A DNA stretch of 64,000 nucleotides, taken from assembly GCA_963723355.1 (NCBI GenBank), contig CAVRQQ010000003.1:87611-151610 (forward strand), written 5' to 3'. The stretch's first letter is position 1. The number at the start of each line of letters is the position of its first letter. Below the pieces are notes generated by a model that did not search any database, was not told the origin of the DNA, and saw only the letters and a program-made list of their open reading frames with translations. Made by a program: the position numbers and the translations under genes. This DNA comes from JAFDBW01 sp963723355 (GTDB lineage Bacteria; Desulfobacterota; Desulfuromonadia; Desulfuromonadales; BM103). Positions 18,300-26,482 of the stretch are shown piece by piece.

Positions 18300-18329
18300 T
18301 TGACATTTGCACCCTGCTTCGGGTATATC
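18300..18329 (+). promoter_or_regulatory. Promoter of the XRE-cupin regulator gene
   Basis: TTGACA (18300-18305) and TATATC (18324-18329) are 18 bases apart. The sequence around the -10 box (GGGTATATCC) resembles that of the carboxylase promoter (GGGCTATACCC). Confidence 0.65.
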
Positions 18330-18397
18330 CTACAGGCTCTAAAACCTTATTCTATTTTTTCTGCATCACTCACCCGAAACACTTGGGAAGGTCAATC

Positions 18398-18958
18398 GTG
18401 GAATACAATATCGGCTCAAAAATCAAGGAGTTGCGTAAGGCGCGCAAGCTGACTTTGCAGGATGTGGCCCGCGAAACAGGTTTCTCTCCAGCGCTGATCT
18501 CCCAGATCGAGAACAACAATGTGTCCCCGCCGATTGCAACCCTGTCGAAGATTGCCCGCTTTTTTGATGTCAAGATCGGTCTGTTTTTCGAAGAAGAAGA
18601 AGTCGATTGCAAGTATGAAATCGTCAGAAGGGCCGAACGCCGCGAGGTCAGCCGGGTTATTTCGGTCGCCGGGACCGGTCATGGCTACACCTACGAGGCC
18701 CTTTCCTTCCGCAAGCGCAACAAGAAGATGGAGCCGTTCGTGGTCACCGTGGCGCGGCGCCCGGAGGAGGAAACCCTGTACAACCACGACGGTGAAGAGT
18801 TCCTGCTGATTCTCAAGGGGCGCGCCGAAATTATCCTTGAAGAAGAACGCATCCTGCTGGAAGAGGGGGATGCCGTTTATTTCGATTCGTCGCTCAAGCA
18901 CCGCCTGCTATCCTGTGGCGACGGTGAAACCCAGGTTCTGGCAATTGTCACACGTTAA
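18398..18958 (+). CDS. XRE-family regulator with C-terminal cupin, probable propionate regulon regulator
   Basis: The 186-aa protein has an N-terminal HTH of the XRE type (IGSKIKELRKARKLTLQDVA, then GFSPALISQIENN, residues 5-60) and a C-terminal cupin barrel (EEFLLILKGRAEIILEEE, then EGDAVYFDSSLKHRL, residues 110-180). Such XRE-cupin proteins sense a small ligand through the cupin. The GTG at 18398 is chosen because GGGAAGG lies 6 bases before it. It precedes the methylmalonyl-CoA mutase gene by 116 bases, interrupted by a G-rich palindrome. A shared operator before this gene and the carboxylase operon points to control of propionyl-CoA metabolism; the ligand (perhaps an acyl-CoA) is unknown. 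Confidence 0.85.
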   Translation: MEYNIGSKIKELRKARKLTLQDVARETGFSPALISQIENNNVSPPIATLSKIARFFDVKIGLFFEEEEVDCKYEIVRRAERREVSRVISVAGTGHGYTYEALSFRKRNKKMEPFVVTVARRPEEETLYNHDGEEFLLILKGRAEIILEEERILLEEGDAVYFDSSLKHRLLSCGDGETQVLAIVTR

Positions 18959-18960
18959 GT

Positions 18961-19042
18961 GCGGGGGCTAGATGCGGGACTTGGGGACTGGAGGCTGGGG
19001 ATTGGCCGTGCTTTTTACCAGTCTCCAGCCCCCAGCCTCCAG
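18961..19042. repeat. G-rich palindromic repeat between regulator and mutase genes
   Basis: CTGGAGGCTGGGG (18988-19000) pairs perfectly with CCCCAGCCTCCAG (19030-19042). It belongs to the same family as 11153-11219 and may modulate read-through into the mutase gene. Confidence 0.75.
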
Positions 19043-19074
19043 TGCCTGCTTCTAAATCCTGAAAGGATTCCAAA

Positions 19075-21219
19075 ATGAGTTGTTTCGACAAGAAGACTCT
19101 GGCCGACTGGGAAGCTCTGGCCAAAAAGGAAAAAAAGACCGACGACCTCTCCGGTTTCAAGTGGCAGACCGCGGAAGGGATTACGGTCAAGCCGCTTTAT
19201 ACCGCTGAGGACCTTGAAAAACTGGAGACCACCGATTCCCTGCCGGGATTGGCGCCCTTTACCCGCGGGCCGATGGCGACCATGTACGCCGGCCGCCCCT
19301 GGACGGTCCGCCAGTATGCCGGTTTCTCGACAGCCGAGGAATCGAACGCCTTCTACAAGCGCAACCTCGCAGCCGGTCAGCAGGGCCTTTCGGTTGCCTT
19401 TGACCTGGCTACTCATCGCGGTTACGATTCGGACCATCCGCGGGTGGTCGGTGACGTCGGCAAGGCCGGGGTGGCGATCGACTCGGTCGAGGACATGAAG
19501 ATCCTGTTCGACAGCATCCCGCTCGACAAGGTGTCCGTGTCGATGACCATGAACGGGGCCGTGCTGCCGATCATGGCCAACTACATCGTCGCCGCCGAAG
19601 AGCAGGGCGTCTCCCAGGAGCAGCTGGCCGGGACCATTCAGAACGATATCCTCAAGGAGTTCATGGTCCGCAACACCTACATCTACCCGCCGGCCCCCTC
19701 GATGCGGATCATTGCTGACATTATCGAGTACACCAGTCAGAAGATGCCGCGCTTCAATTCGATTTCGATCTCCGGTTACCACATCCAGGAGGCCGGGGCC
19801 AACAACGCCCTGGAACTGGCCTTCACCCTGGCTGACGGCATCGAGTACGTGAAAACCGCGATCAGCAAGGGCCTCGATGTCGACTCCTTCGCGCCGCGGC
19901 TGTCGTTCTTTTTCGGCATCGGCATGAACTTCTTCATGGAGGCCGCCAAGCTGCGTGCCGCCCGCTACCTCTGGTCGCACCTGATGAAACAGTTCAATCC
20001 AAAGAATCCCAAGTCGCTGATGCTGCGTACCCACTGCCAGACTTCCGGGTGGAGCCTCACCGAGCAGGACCCCTACAACAATGTAATCCGCACCACTCTC
20101 GAAGCCCTCGCCGCGGTGCTTGGCGGCACCCAGTCGCTGCACACCAATGCGCTGGACGAGGCGATCGCCCTGCCGACCGACCATTCGGCGCGCATCGCCC
20201 GCAACACCCAGCTGGTGATCCAGGAGGAGAGCGGGATCTGCAACGTGGTCGATCCGCTGGCCGGTTCCTACTACGTCGAGTCGCTGACCGCGTCGCTGAT
20301 CGAAGAGGCGCGCAAGATCCTCGACGAGATCGACGGCCTGGGCGGCATGACCAAGGCGATCGAGTCCGGCATGCCGAAGCTGCGCATCGAAGAGTCGGCA
20401 GCCAAGAAGCAGGCAGCGATCGACAGCGGCCGTGACGTGATTGTCGGGGTCAACAAGTACAAGCTGGCCAAGGAAGATCCGATCGAGGTCCTCGATGTCG
20501 ACAACAGCGCGGTGCGCAAGTCGCAGATCGCCCGCCTCGAAAAGATGCGTGCAAATCGCGATGAAGGGGCCTGCCAGAAGGCGCTTGCCGCGATCACGGC
20601 AGCATGCGAAGATGACAAGCAGAACCTGCTCGGCCTCTGTGTCGAGGCGGCTCGCCAGCGGGCCAGCGTCGGAGAAATCTCCGATGCCATGGAAAAGGTT
20701 TTCGGCCGCCACAAGGCGGAGATCAAACTCGTCTCGGGAGCATACGGATCCGTGGTTGAGAACGATGACAACTTTGCCGAGCTGAAAAAGCGGGTCGATG
20801 CCTTTACCGCGAAAGAAGGGCGCCGGCCGCGCATCCTGGTCGCCAAGATGGGCCAGGACGGCCATGACCGCGGTGCCAAGGTGGTGGCCACGGCTTACGC
20901 CGACGCCGGCTTTGACGTCGACGTCGGGCCGCTCTTCCAGACCCCGGAAGAAGCTGCCAAGATGGCGGTTGAAAACGATGTCCACGTGGTCGGCGTCTCC
21001 AGCCTCGCCGCCGGGCACAAGACCCTGGTCCCGCAACTGGCCGCCGAGCTGAACAAGCTGGGTGCTGAAGATATCGCCATCGTCTGCGGCGGCGTCATCC
21101 CGCGCCAGGATTATGATGAGCTCTACGCTGCCGGTGCATCGAAGATCTTCGGCCCCGGCACGCCGATCGTCACCTCGGCCACCCAGACGCTCGACGCGAT
21201 CGAAGAGAAACAGAAGTAA
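19075..21219 (+). CDS. Methylmalonyl-CoA mutase, single-chain form
   Basis: The 714-aa protein interconverts succinyl-CoA and (R)-methylmalonyl-CoA with adenosylcobalamin. The TIM-barrel part shows TRGPMATMYAGRPWTVRQYA, SVAFDLATHRGYDSDHP and MTMNGAVLPIMA. The C-terminal B12 domain has GQDGHDRGAKVV with the base-off His, VVGVSSLAAGH and CGGVIP. Its length matches the catalytic large chain that works as a homodimer (ScpA type). It follows the regulator and is followed, after a terminator, by its MeaB chaperone. With the carboxylase and epimerase it completes the conversion of propionyl-CoA to succinyl-CoA or the reverse. The frame is intact. I give no gene symbol because mutA, mcmA and scpA are all used. 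Confidence 0.96.
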   Translation: MSCFDKKTLADWEALAKKEKKTDDLSGFKWQTAEGITVKPLYTAEDLEKLETTDSLPGLAPFTRGPMATMYAGRPWTVRQYAGFSTAEESNAFYKRNLAAGQQGLSVAFDLATHRGYDSDHPRVVGDVGKAGVAIDSVEDMKILFDSIPLDKVSVSMTMNGAVLPIMANYIVAAEEQGVSQEQLAGTIQNDILKEFMVRNTYIYPPAPSMRIIADIIEYTSQKMPRFNSISISGYHIQEAGANNALELAFTLADGIEYVKTAISKGLDVDSFAPRLSFFFGIGMNFFMEAAKLRAARYLWSHLMKQFNPKNPKSLMLRTHCQTSGWSLTEQDPYNNVIRTTLEALAAVLGGTQSLHTNALDEAIALPTDHSARIARNTQLVIQEESGICNVVDPLAGSYYVESLTASLIEEARKILDEIDGLGGMTKAIESGMPKLRIEESAAKKQAAIDSGRDVIVGVNKYKLAKEDPIEVLDVDNSAVRKSQIARLEKMRANRDEGACQKALAAITAACEDDKQNLLGLCVEAARQRASVGEISDAMEKVFGRHKAEIKLVSGAYGSVVENDDNFAELKKRVDAFTAKEGRRPRILVAKMGQDGHDRGAKVVATAYADAGFDVDVGPLFQTPEEAAKMAVENDVHVVGVSSLAAGHKTLVPQLAAELNKLGAEDIAIVCGGVIPRQDYDELYAAGASKIFGPGTPIVTSATQTLDAIEEKQK

Positions 21220-21240
21220 GCTAAGCGATAGCCATGTACG

Positions 21241-21270
21241 AAGGGCAGGCTGAGTCTGCCCTTTTCTTTT
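21241..21270 (+). terminator. Intrinsic terminator after methylmalonyl-CoA mutase
   Basis: AAGGGCAG (21241-21248) pairs with CTGCCCTT (21256-21263), followed by TTCTTTT. It suggests that meaB is mostly transcribed from elsewhere or by read-through. Confidence 0.8.
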
Positions 21271-21271
21271 A

Positions 21272-21351
21272 GCCACGAAGGCACAAAGACACAAAGATTT
21301 TTTTTGAATAAACTTTAAAGTCTTTTCTTGGTGTCTTTGTGTCTTTGTGGC
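21272..21351. repeat. Octamer-type inverted repeat (CACAAAGA units)
   Basis: The left arm at 21272-21298 (CACAAAGACACAAAGA units) is complementary to the right arm at 21331-21351 (CTTTGTGTCTTTGTGGC) around a short AT-rich loop. It ends 12 bases before the meaB start codon, which has no ordinary Shine-Dalgarno sequence. Related copies are dispersed through the window. Confidence 0.8.
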
Positions 21352-21363
21352 AAGCTTTTACAC

Positions 21364-22341
21364 ATGATCAAACTCCAAGACATCGCTGACGGGGTTCGTG
21401 CCGGGAACGTCCGTGCTCTGGCCAAGGCGATCACCCTGATCGAAAGCCGCAACCTCGATCACTCCCTGGCCGCGACCACCCTGCTCGACGAGCTGCTGCC
21501 GGACACCGGCAAGTCGATCCGGATCGGCATCTCCGGCGTGCCCGGCGCCGGCAAGAGTACCTTTATCGAAGCCTTCGGCATGTACCTGCTGCAGCAGGGC
21601 CACAAGGTGGCGGTGCTCGCCGTCGACCCTTCCTCGCAGCTTTCCGGCGGCAGCATTTTAGGCGACAAGACCCGCATGGAAGAGCTGGCCCGCCAGGCCA
21701 ACGCGTTTATCCGCCCGTCGCCTGCCGGCCAGACCCTCGGCGGCGTGGCCCGCAAGACCCGTGAGACGATGCTGGTCTGCGAAGCCGCCGGCTACGACGT
21801 GATCATCGTCGAAACGGTCGGCGTTGGCCAGTCCGAGATCACCGTCGCCTCGATGGTCGACTTCTTCCTGCTGCTGCAACTGCCCAACGCCGGTGACGAG
21901 CTGCAGGGGATCAAGCGCGGGGTCATGGAGATCGCCGACGCGATCCTGATCAACAAGTCGGAGGGCGACAACCGGCCGAAAGCCGAACTGGCCCGCCAGC
22001 AATATGCCAACGCCCTGCACATGCTCAAGCCGAAAAGCCTCAACTGGCAGGTGCCGGCCCTGCTCTGCAGCGCCCTGCACGGCGAAGGGATCGCCGAGGC
22101 CTGGGCGGCGATAGAGGATTTCCGCGACCGCATGCAGCAGAGCGGCGAGTTCGAGAACAAGCGTCGGCTGCAGGCCAGCGACTGGATGTGGACCCTGCTG
22201 ATCGACGACATCAAGGAGATGTTCCTGCGTGACCGCAATGTTGAAGCGCTGCTCGGGCAGGTGCAGGATGCTGTGGCCAACGGCACGACCACGCCGAGCG
22301 CGGCGGCAAGGAGGTTGCTGGAAGCTTTCAAGCGAAACTGA
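21364..22341 (+). CDS. meaB: Methylmalonyl-CoA mutase-associated GTPase MeaB
   Basis: The 325-aa G3E-family P-loop GTPase protects and reloads the B12 cofactor of methylmalonyl-CoA mutase. Motifs are the Walker A GVPGAGKST near residue 60, DPSSQLSGGSILGDKTRM, the switch segment ETVGVGQSE and the base-specificity NKSEGD. The start at ATG 21364 fits family N-termini, but the upstream bases are the arm of an octamer repeat and no Shine-Dalgarno motif is visible. Position directly behind the mutase gene supports the role. It was once called ArgK. The 3' side carries another repeat and a nuclease-gene relic before the epimerase. Confidence 0.95.
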   Translation: MIKLQDIADGVRAGNVRALAKAITLIESRNLDHSLAATTLLDELLPDTGKSIRIGISGVPGAGKSTFIEAFGMYLLQQGHKVAVLAVDPSSQLSGGSILGDKTRMEELARQANAFIRPSPAGQTLGGVARKTRETMLVCEAAGYDVIIVETVGVGQSEITVASMVDFFLLLQLPNAGDELQGIKRGVMEIADAILINKSEGDNRPKAELARQQYANALHMLKPKSLNWQVPALLCSALHGEGIAEAWAAIEDFRDRMQQSGEFENKRRLQASDWMWTLLIDDIKEMFLRDRNVEALLGQVQDAVANGTTTPSAAARRLLEAFKRN

Positions 22342-22345
22342 TTTG

Positions 22346-22392
22346 TTTAACGCCACCAAGGCACAAAGGTGAGAGCAAAGACGCAAAGATAA
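22346..22392. repeat. Left octamer-repeat arm flanking the GxxExxY relic
   Basis: AACGCCACCAAGGCACAAAG, a short spacer and GCAAAGACGCAAAGA form the left arm. The reverse-complement type lies at 22841-22876, so the two arms frame the relic gene between them. Confidence 0.7.
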
Positions 22393-22431
22393 TATTGAAA
22401 TTTGATGGTATTCATTTTTAAGGAGGGAGAT

Positions 22432-22809
22432 ATGTACAGAGAATGAATGCACGGCAATTATTGTTGATTGGGGTCTGTATCAGAGGTTCATAAAGAGCTT
22501 TGGTCCTGGTTCTGCTTGAAAAAATCTATGAATCCTGCGCTATGTTACTGAACTTGAAAAAGTTGGTGTAAGGTTAAAAGCAGTCCCCGTTCCGATCCAT
22601 ACGGGGACCTCAGCTTCGAAGAAGGCTTCAACTGGATCTCCTCGTACAGGAAAGTATCGTTTGTGAAATAAAGGCGGTCGAAAAGCATAACGCCAGTATG
22701 GGAAGCTCAGTTGTTGAGCTATATGAAGCTCAAAGGGTGCCGGTTGGGCTTTCTGATCAATTTTAATGTTCCTGTGATCAAGAATGGTATCAAGAGGATG
22801 ATACTTTAA
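22432..22809 (+). pseudogene. GxxExxY-family (PD-(D/E)XK nuclease-like) protein, decayed
   Basis: Across shifting frames on the plus strand I can read KSFGPG, LLEKIYESCA, ELEKVGVRLKAVPVPIH, LDLLVQESIVCEIKAVEK and, in the last frame, EAQLLSYMKLKGCRLGFLIN followed by FNVPVIKNGIKRMIL and TAA at 22807-22809. This is the ordered set of motifs of the small GxxExxY family (about 125 aa), assigned to the PD-(D/E)XK nuclease superfamily; the D...ExK residues lie in LDLLV and CEIKAVEK. An excellent ribosome site (AGGAGG, 5 bases) precedes the ATG at 22432. At least four indels break the frame, so no product is expected. It is enclosed by inverted octamer repeats. Confidence 0.8.
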
Positions 22810-22840
22810 ACTTAATTGTCTATTTGCTTCTAACAATTAA

Positions 22841-22876
22841 GTGTTACCTTTGAGCCTTTGTGTCTTTGCGTTAAAT
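22841..22876. repeat. Right octamer-repeat arm flanking the GxxExxY relic
   Basis: TGAGCCTTTGTGTCTTTGCG and flanking bases are the inverted counterpart of the arm at 22346-22392. It sits about 45 bases before the epimerase start codon. Confidence 0.7.
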
Positions 22877-22919
22877 AATTGTACTGCTAACCAATCCCTA
22901 ACAAACGAGGTTCATAACC

Positions 22920-23327
22920 ATGCCCAAGAAAATCAGTCACATCGGTATCGCCGTCGCCAGCATCGAAGAAGCGACCCCGTTCTACCGGGATGTCCTCGGT
23001 ATGGAGTTCGAAGGGACCGAGGTGGTGGCAGAGCAGAAGGTCAAGGTCGCTTTTTTTGCCGTCGGTGAGAGTCGTATCGAACTGCTCGAGCCGACCGCCG
23101 ACGATTCTCCGGTGGCGAAGTTCCTGGAAAAAAATGGCCCCGGGGTCCATCATGTCGCCTACGAGGTGGCGGACCTGGAGCAGCGCCTGGCCGCCCTGAA
23201 GGCCGAAGGGGTCCGGTTGATTGACGAGTCGCCGCGTACCGGCGCGCACAATACCCGGATCGCGTTCATGCATCCAAAGGCCAGCGGCGGGGTGCTGACC
23301 GAGCTTTGCGAGCCGGGGGCTCACTGA
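22920..23327 (+). CDS. mce: Methylmalonyl-CoA epimerase
   Basis: The 135-aa protein is a vicinal-oxygen-chelate (glyoxalase-fold) enzyme that interconverts the (S) and (R) forms of methylmalonyl-CoA, linking the carboxylase to the mutase. It shows ISHIGIAVASIEEATPFYRD with the first metal His, GPGVHHVAYEVADLE with the central His, and the C-terminal GGVLTELCE with the metal Glu. Length is normal. GAGG lies about 9 bases before ATG 22920. It stands in the same direction as meaB, but a repeat-framed relic gene intervenes. Confidence 0.93.
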   Translation: MPKKISHIGIAVASIEEATPFYRDVLGMEFEGTEVVAEQKVKVAFFAVGESRIELLEPTADDSPVAKFLEKNGPGVHHVAYEVADLEQRLAALKAEGVRLIDESPRTGAHNTRIAFMHPKASGGVLTELCEPGAH

Positions 23328-23352
23328 GCAGTCTACGCTAAAATCGTTCAAC

Positions 23353-23476
23353 AGCCACTAAGTCACCAAGACACGAAGTAAATATTTATCTATTTCTGTA
23401 AACAGAAAATATGCAGAGTTGTAAAGATCGATCTTTACCCTATAAATGTTTTCCCTGTGTTTCGTGTCTTCGTGGC
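23353..23476. repeat. Octamer-type inverted repeat after the epimerase gene
   Basis: GCCACTAAGTCACCAAGACA at 23353 and the complementary GTGTTTCGTGTCTTCGTGGC ending at 23476 bracket about 85 AT-rich bases that contain no gene. Confidence 0.7.
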
Positions 23477-23624
23477 AGGCTCGACCTCCTTTTTTCAATA
23501 ATATCGATTTTGATGCTCGGAATGCGGCAAACATTTGTCAACACTAATGTAACAATGTTTTAATAGAATTTATCCAGTATTTAAGGGTTTTGAGATGTAC
23601 AGCAGGCTGTTTGAGCTTTTATCC

Positions 23625-23654
23625 TTGACAAATTAAAAACAGCGTTTCTATACT
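23625..23654 (+). promoter_or_regulatory. Sigma70-type promoter for the thioredoxin-like gene
   Basis: TTGACA (23625-23630) and TATACT (23649-23654) are separated by 18 bases and lie about 90 bases before the start codon at 23742. Confidence 0.65.
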
Positions 23655-23741
23655 GCAAAAAGCTGATCCGCCAGGAAAAGGTTTCCGTGTTTCGAAGCCC
23701 CCGGCTGACGGCTGTTTGCTGAAGCCAGGAAAAGAGTGATT

Positions 23742-24263
23742 ATGAATTTCGGCAAACAGGTTTTCATTTTTTCGATCTTTGTTATCAGCGTGATTTGTTC
23801 GGGTCCGGCATGCGCTCTCGAAGCAGGAGAGTCGGCGCCTGATTTCAGCTTGCAGTCGATCACCGGCGAACAGGTCAGCCTGTCCGATTTCAAGGGCCGG
23901 GTGGTGCTGCTCAAGTTGGCGACCACCTGGTGCCCGACCTGCAAGCAGCTGTCCGCTGAAATCAGCCGGGCCGGCGACGATCTGGCAGCGAACAACGTGG
24001 TATTCCTGGACGTTTTTGTCAGGGATTCAAAGGCCACGGTTGAGGAATATGTCGCCGGAGCGGGGTATCCAATGACCTTCCACGCGCTGCTCGACGACGG
24101 TCAGGTTTACGAAGCTTACAACATCTACCTGATCCCGCGGCTGCTGCTGGTCGACGCCGACCAGGTGGTTCGCTTCGACAGCGCCGGGCGGAACGTGTCA
24201 GCGGAAGACATCAAGGCCATGGTCAGGGAGTACCAGCCGCCGGCTGCCGAGCAAGGCTCGTGA
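23742..24263 (+). CDS. Exported TlpA/ResA-like thiol-disulfide oxidoreductase
   Basis: The 173-aa protein starts with a signal peptide (MNFGKQVFIFSIFVISVICS, cleavage likely near ALEAG). It continues as an AhpC/TSA-type thioredoxin fold: SAPDFSLQSITGEQVSLSDF, the redox motif TTWCPTCKQL near residue 65, and the cis-Pro segment YLIPRLLLVD. It would act in the periplasm in disulfide reduction or cytochrome maturation. ATG 23742 is chosen because AGGAAAAGAG lies about 6 bases upstream. A clear promoter precedes it. Partner proteins are not evident in the window. Confidence 0.85.
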   Translation: MNFGKQVFIFSIFVISVICSGPACALEAGESAPDFSLQSITGEQVSLSDFKGRVVLLKLATTWCPTCKQLSAEISRAGDDLAANNVVFLDVFVRDSKATVEEYVAGAGYPMTFHALLDDGQVYEAYNIYLIPRLLLVDADQVVRFDSAGRNVSAEDIKAMVREYQPPAAEQGS

Positions 24264-24582
24264 GCGGCTGGAGAAAAGTGAACGCCCGTTTGACTTTGCC
24301 GCAGATTTCGTTGAAATTTTGCGACACTGTGTTGGGCTGACAACACTCATGCGGCGGGCGGTTACCCGGAAGGTAATGTAAAATCTCATCGCGACCGTAA
24401 TTAAAAGCTTGAAAAAACAAGTATCTTTGGTTATTTTACGGATTACTGACAACTTGGCATTAATGTTGTATTAGTTGAGAACCTGTAGGACTGTCCTCAC
24501 GCAGACCGACGGACAATGCTTCAAGACTCATGACCGAGCTTGGTGCGATCAAACAAAAAAATAGGAAAGGAGGCTTGAGCGA
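24264..24582. other. Intergenic region without a recognisable gene
   Basis: About 320 AT-rich bases; no ORF with a ribosome site, no strong terminator and no known RNA motif was seen. Confidence 0.4.
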
Positions 24583-24720
24583 ATGAAGAAGGTTTTCACC
24601 GGTGCGCTGGCAATCATGATGATCCTTTCACTTGCGGCGTGTGCCGGCACAGGCGGGGGCGACAAGGTGCGAGTCAAGTGCCCGGCCTGTGGTTACGAGT
24701 TTGATGCGCCAATCGAGTAA
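24583..24720 (+). CDS. Tiny lipoprotein with a CPACG zinc-knuckle-like motif
   Basis: This 45-aa ORF begins MKKVFTGALAIMMILSLAAC, a signal sequence ending in a lipobox (LAAC), so the mature lipoprotein would be only about 26 residues. That mature part holds VKCPACGYEFDAPIE, one Cys pair as in half of a zinc ribbon. AAAGGAGG stands 9 bases before the ATG, which makes translation convincing despite the short length. It lies 91 bases upstream of the porin gene in the same direction. No function is known; it may serve the envelope or the porin. Confidence 0.65.
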   Translation: MKKVFTGALAIMMILSLAACAGTGGGDKVRVKCPACGYEFDAPIE

Positions 24721-24811
24721 ATAAATTTCAAGGTTTGTTCCAAAGACTTGACCCGCTGTTGTGGCGGGTACGGGTAAGTAAAACCATTTATCTTTTTTGA
24801 GGAGGCAACAC

Positions 24812-26032
24812 ATGAAATTGATCAAAGCATTAGTTGCAATGTTGGTTGTGGTTGGCATGATCGTTCCGGCCGTCGCCATCGCCGAAGATCGCCTGAGCCT
24901 GTCAGGTGAAATGCGTGTCCGTGGCTGGCACATCGATCCTGACTGATGATGACGATACTGATGACAGCACTAAGACCTGGGCTGACCAGCGCCTGCGTAT
25001 CGCCGGTAAGATCGCCGTCGCCGAAGGCGTCAGCATCACCTTCCGCACTGACATCACCGAGAAGGAGTGGGGCCAAGGTTCCGGCGACTTTGGTCAGGCC
25101 GCCCGTAGTGGCGGCAACCAGCAGTGGGACCGCGCTCACATCGACCTGACCAAGGGCGACTGGTCATTTCCGCGTCGGTCAGCAGTTCTTCGGCACCGGT
25201 ACTACCTGGGCTTTCGACTCCCAGGACCCCGGCATCACGGTTAGCTACAACGGCGGCATTCCGCTCAAGGCTTTCTTCGTGCTGGACAACCAAAACGGAT
25301 GGGCGTACTACTTCTGACGCACTCGAATACGGCTTCCAGGTCAGCCCCAAGGGCGACAACTGGAAAGCCAGCGCCTTCGTGGTCGGCCAGTCTAAAAAGA
25401 GTAATTCGGACGAAGAAGTTTACCTGATCGGCGTCAACGGCGGCACCAGCCTAGGCCCTGTCAATCTGACTGGTGAAGTCGACTTCTTTACCGGTGACGC
25501 CAATGACAACGACGACGCCATGGGCACCCAGGTGTTCCTCGACGCGTCGATGGCCGCTACCGATGCTTTCACCGTTGGCGGGCAGTTCTTCTACGCTGCG
25601 GGTGATGATGAGGACGTTCAGTACACCGGCCTTGGCAACGGCTTCAACGGTTGGGATCCCATCAATGATGTCGGTACGCAGCTCAGTAATGAAGCGATTG
25701 ACCTCTCGGATCAAGGTCTCAACAACAACCCATTCGACTGGACTGATGGGAATGCCGGTTCTGTTTCTGGCCGCCTGTATGGCAACTTCAAGGCCAGCGA
25801 CGACCTGTCCTTCGGTGCTTCCGTTTCTTACCTGACGACCGAAGAGACTGACGCTGTTGATGCCGATGCGTATTCTCTGGCTGCCGGTATGGTCTACAGC
25901 TTGTTGCCCAACACCACCCTCCAGCTTCAGCTGCAATACCTGGATGGTAATGTTGATGAAATTGATGGTGTTAATGTGGATACTGACTTCGATGTCTTTT
26001 CTGCTGGTACCGGCCTGTTCGTGAAATTCTAA
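24812..26032 (+). pseudogene. Outer-membrane porin, three single-base frameshifts
   Basis: After a signal peptide (MKLIKALVAMLVVVGMIVPA) the joined frames give about 405 residues of a Gram-negative beta-barrel: LSLSGEMRVRGW, WADQRLRIAGKIAV, DRAHIDLTKGDW, FRVGQQFFGTGTTWAF, YGFQVSPKGDNWKAS and a final FVKF ending in Phe, the usual barrel-assembly signal. Breaks are at 24944 (extra T), 25164 (extra T) and about 25297; each is one extra base, and the total length returns to a multiple of three. GAGGAGG stands before the start. The protein would allow passive diffusion across the outer membrane. Because all strands survive, sequence error is at least as likely as decay. Confidence 0.8.
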
Positions 26033-26065
26033 GATTCTCTGCTGAGAACTCTTGAGGTTCACCTG

Positions 26066-26102
26066 GAAAGCCCGCCGCGCAAGCAGCGGGCTTTCTTTTT
26101 TT
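26066..26102 (+). terminator. Intrinsic terminator after the porin gene
   Basis: GAAAGCCCGC (26066-26075) pairs with GCGGGCTTTC (26086-26095), followed by seven T residues. Confidence 0.9.
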
Positions 26103-26104
26103 GT

Positions 26105-26345
26105 CTTTCTCTGTGCCTTTGAGTTGAATAAACATTTTAACGCCCGTTCGCTCTGCTCACTCAAGACGCAAAGACGCGGAGAAAAGAGAAGAAGCCACCA
26201 AGACACAAAAGCTCAAAGAATTAAGGTTCCTTTTCTTTGATGCAAAAGCAAGGGGCACTCGATTGTTGAGTGTCCATTCTGCAAATCACCAGACTCCAGC
26301 CCCCAATCCCCAGCTCCCGCCTTTACGCCTTTGCGTTAATTGATT
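26105..26345. repeat. Mosaic of octamer and G-rich repeat pieces
   Basis: The stretch strings together octamer pieces (CTCAAGACGCAAAGACGC, GCCACCAAGACACAAAAG), a small hairpin (GGGGCACTC.../GAGTGTCC near 26251), a CCAGCCCCCAATCCCC fragment of the G-rich family and CGCCTTTACGCCTTTGCG. No gene is present. Confidence 0.65.
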
Positions 26346-26439
26346 CTTCAACATCTATCCGGCAAAACAACCTCCTTGGCGTAGTCGCAGCCAGCATCGA
26401 AGCGTGCGGAGCGTACGGCTGAAAAAGTTTTTCGCGCAG

Positions 26440-26448
26440 TGATATAAT
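26440..26448 (+). promoter_or_regulatory. Extended -10 promoter for the lipoprotein gene
   Basis: TGATATAAT (TG at 26440-26441, TATAAT at 26443-26448) is an extended -10 box about 35 bases before the start codon. No good -35 box is needed or seen. Confidence 0.55.
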
Positions 26449-26482
26449 TAACGTTGTAAAGCTGTGTGAAAGGAGACAAACC

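Noticed and set aside
22540..22836. Minus-strand 98-aa ORF between meaB and the epimerase gene
   Set aside because: The plus strand of the same bases carries the ordered motifs of a GxxExxY relic, so the minus ORF is incidental.
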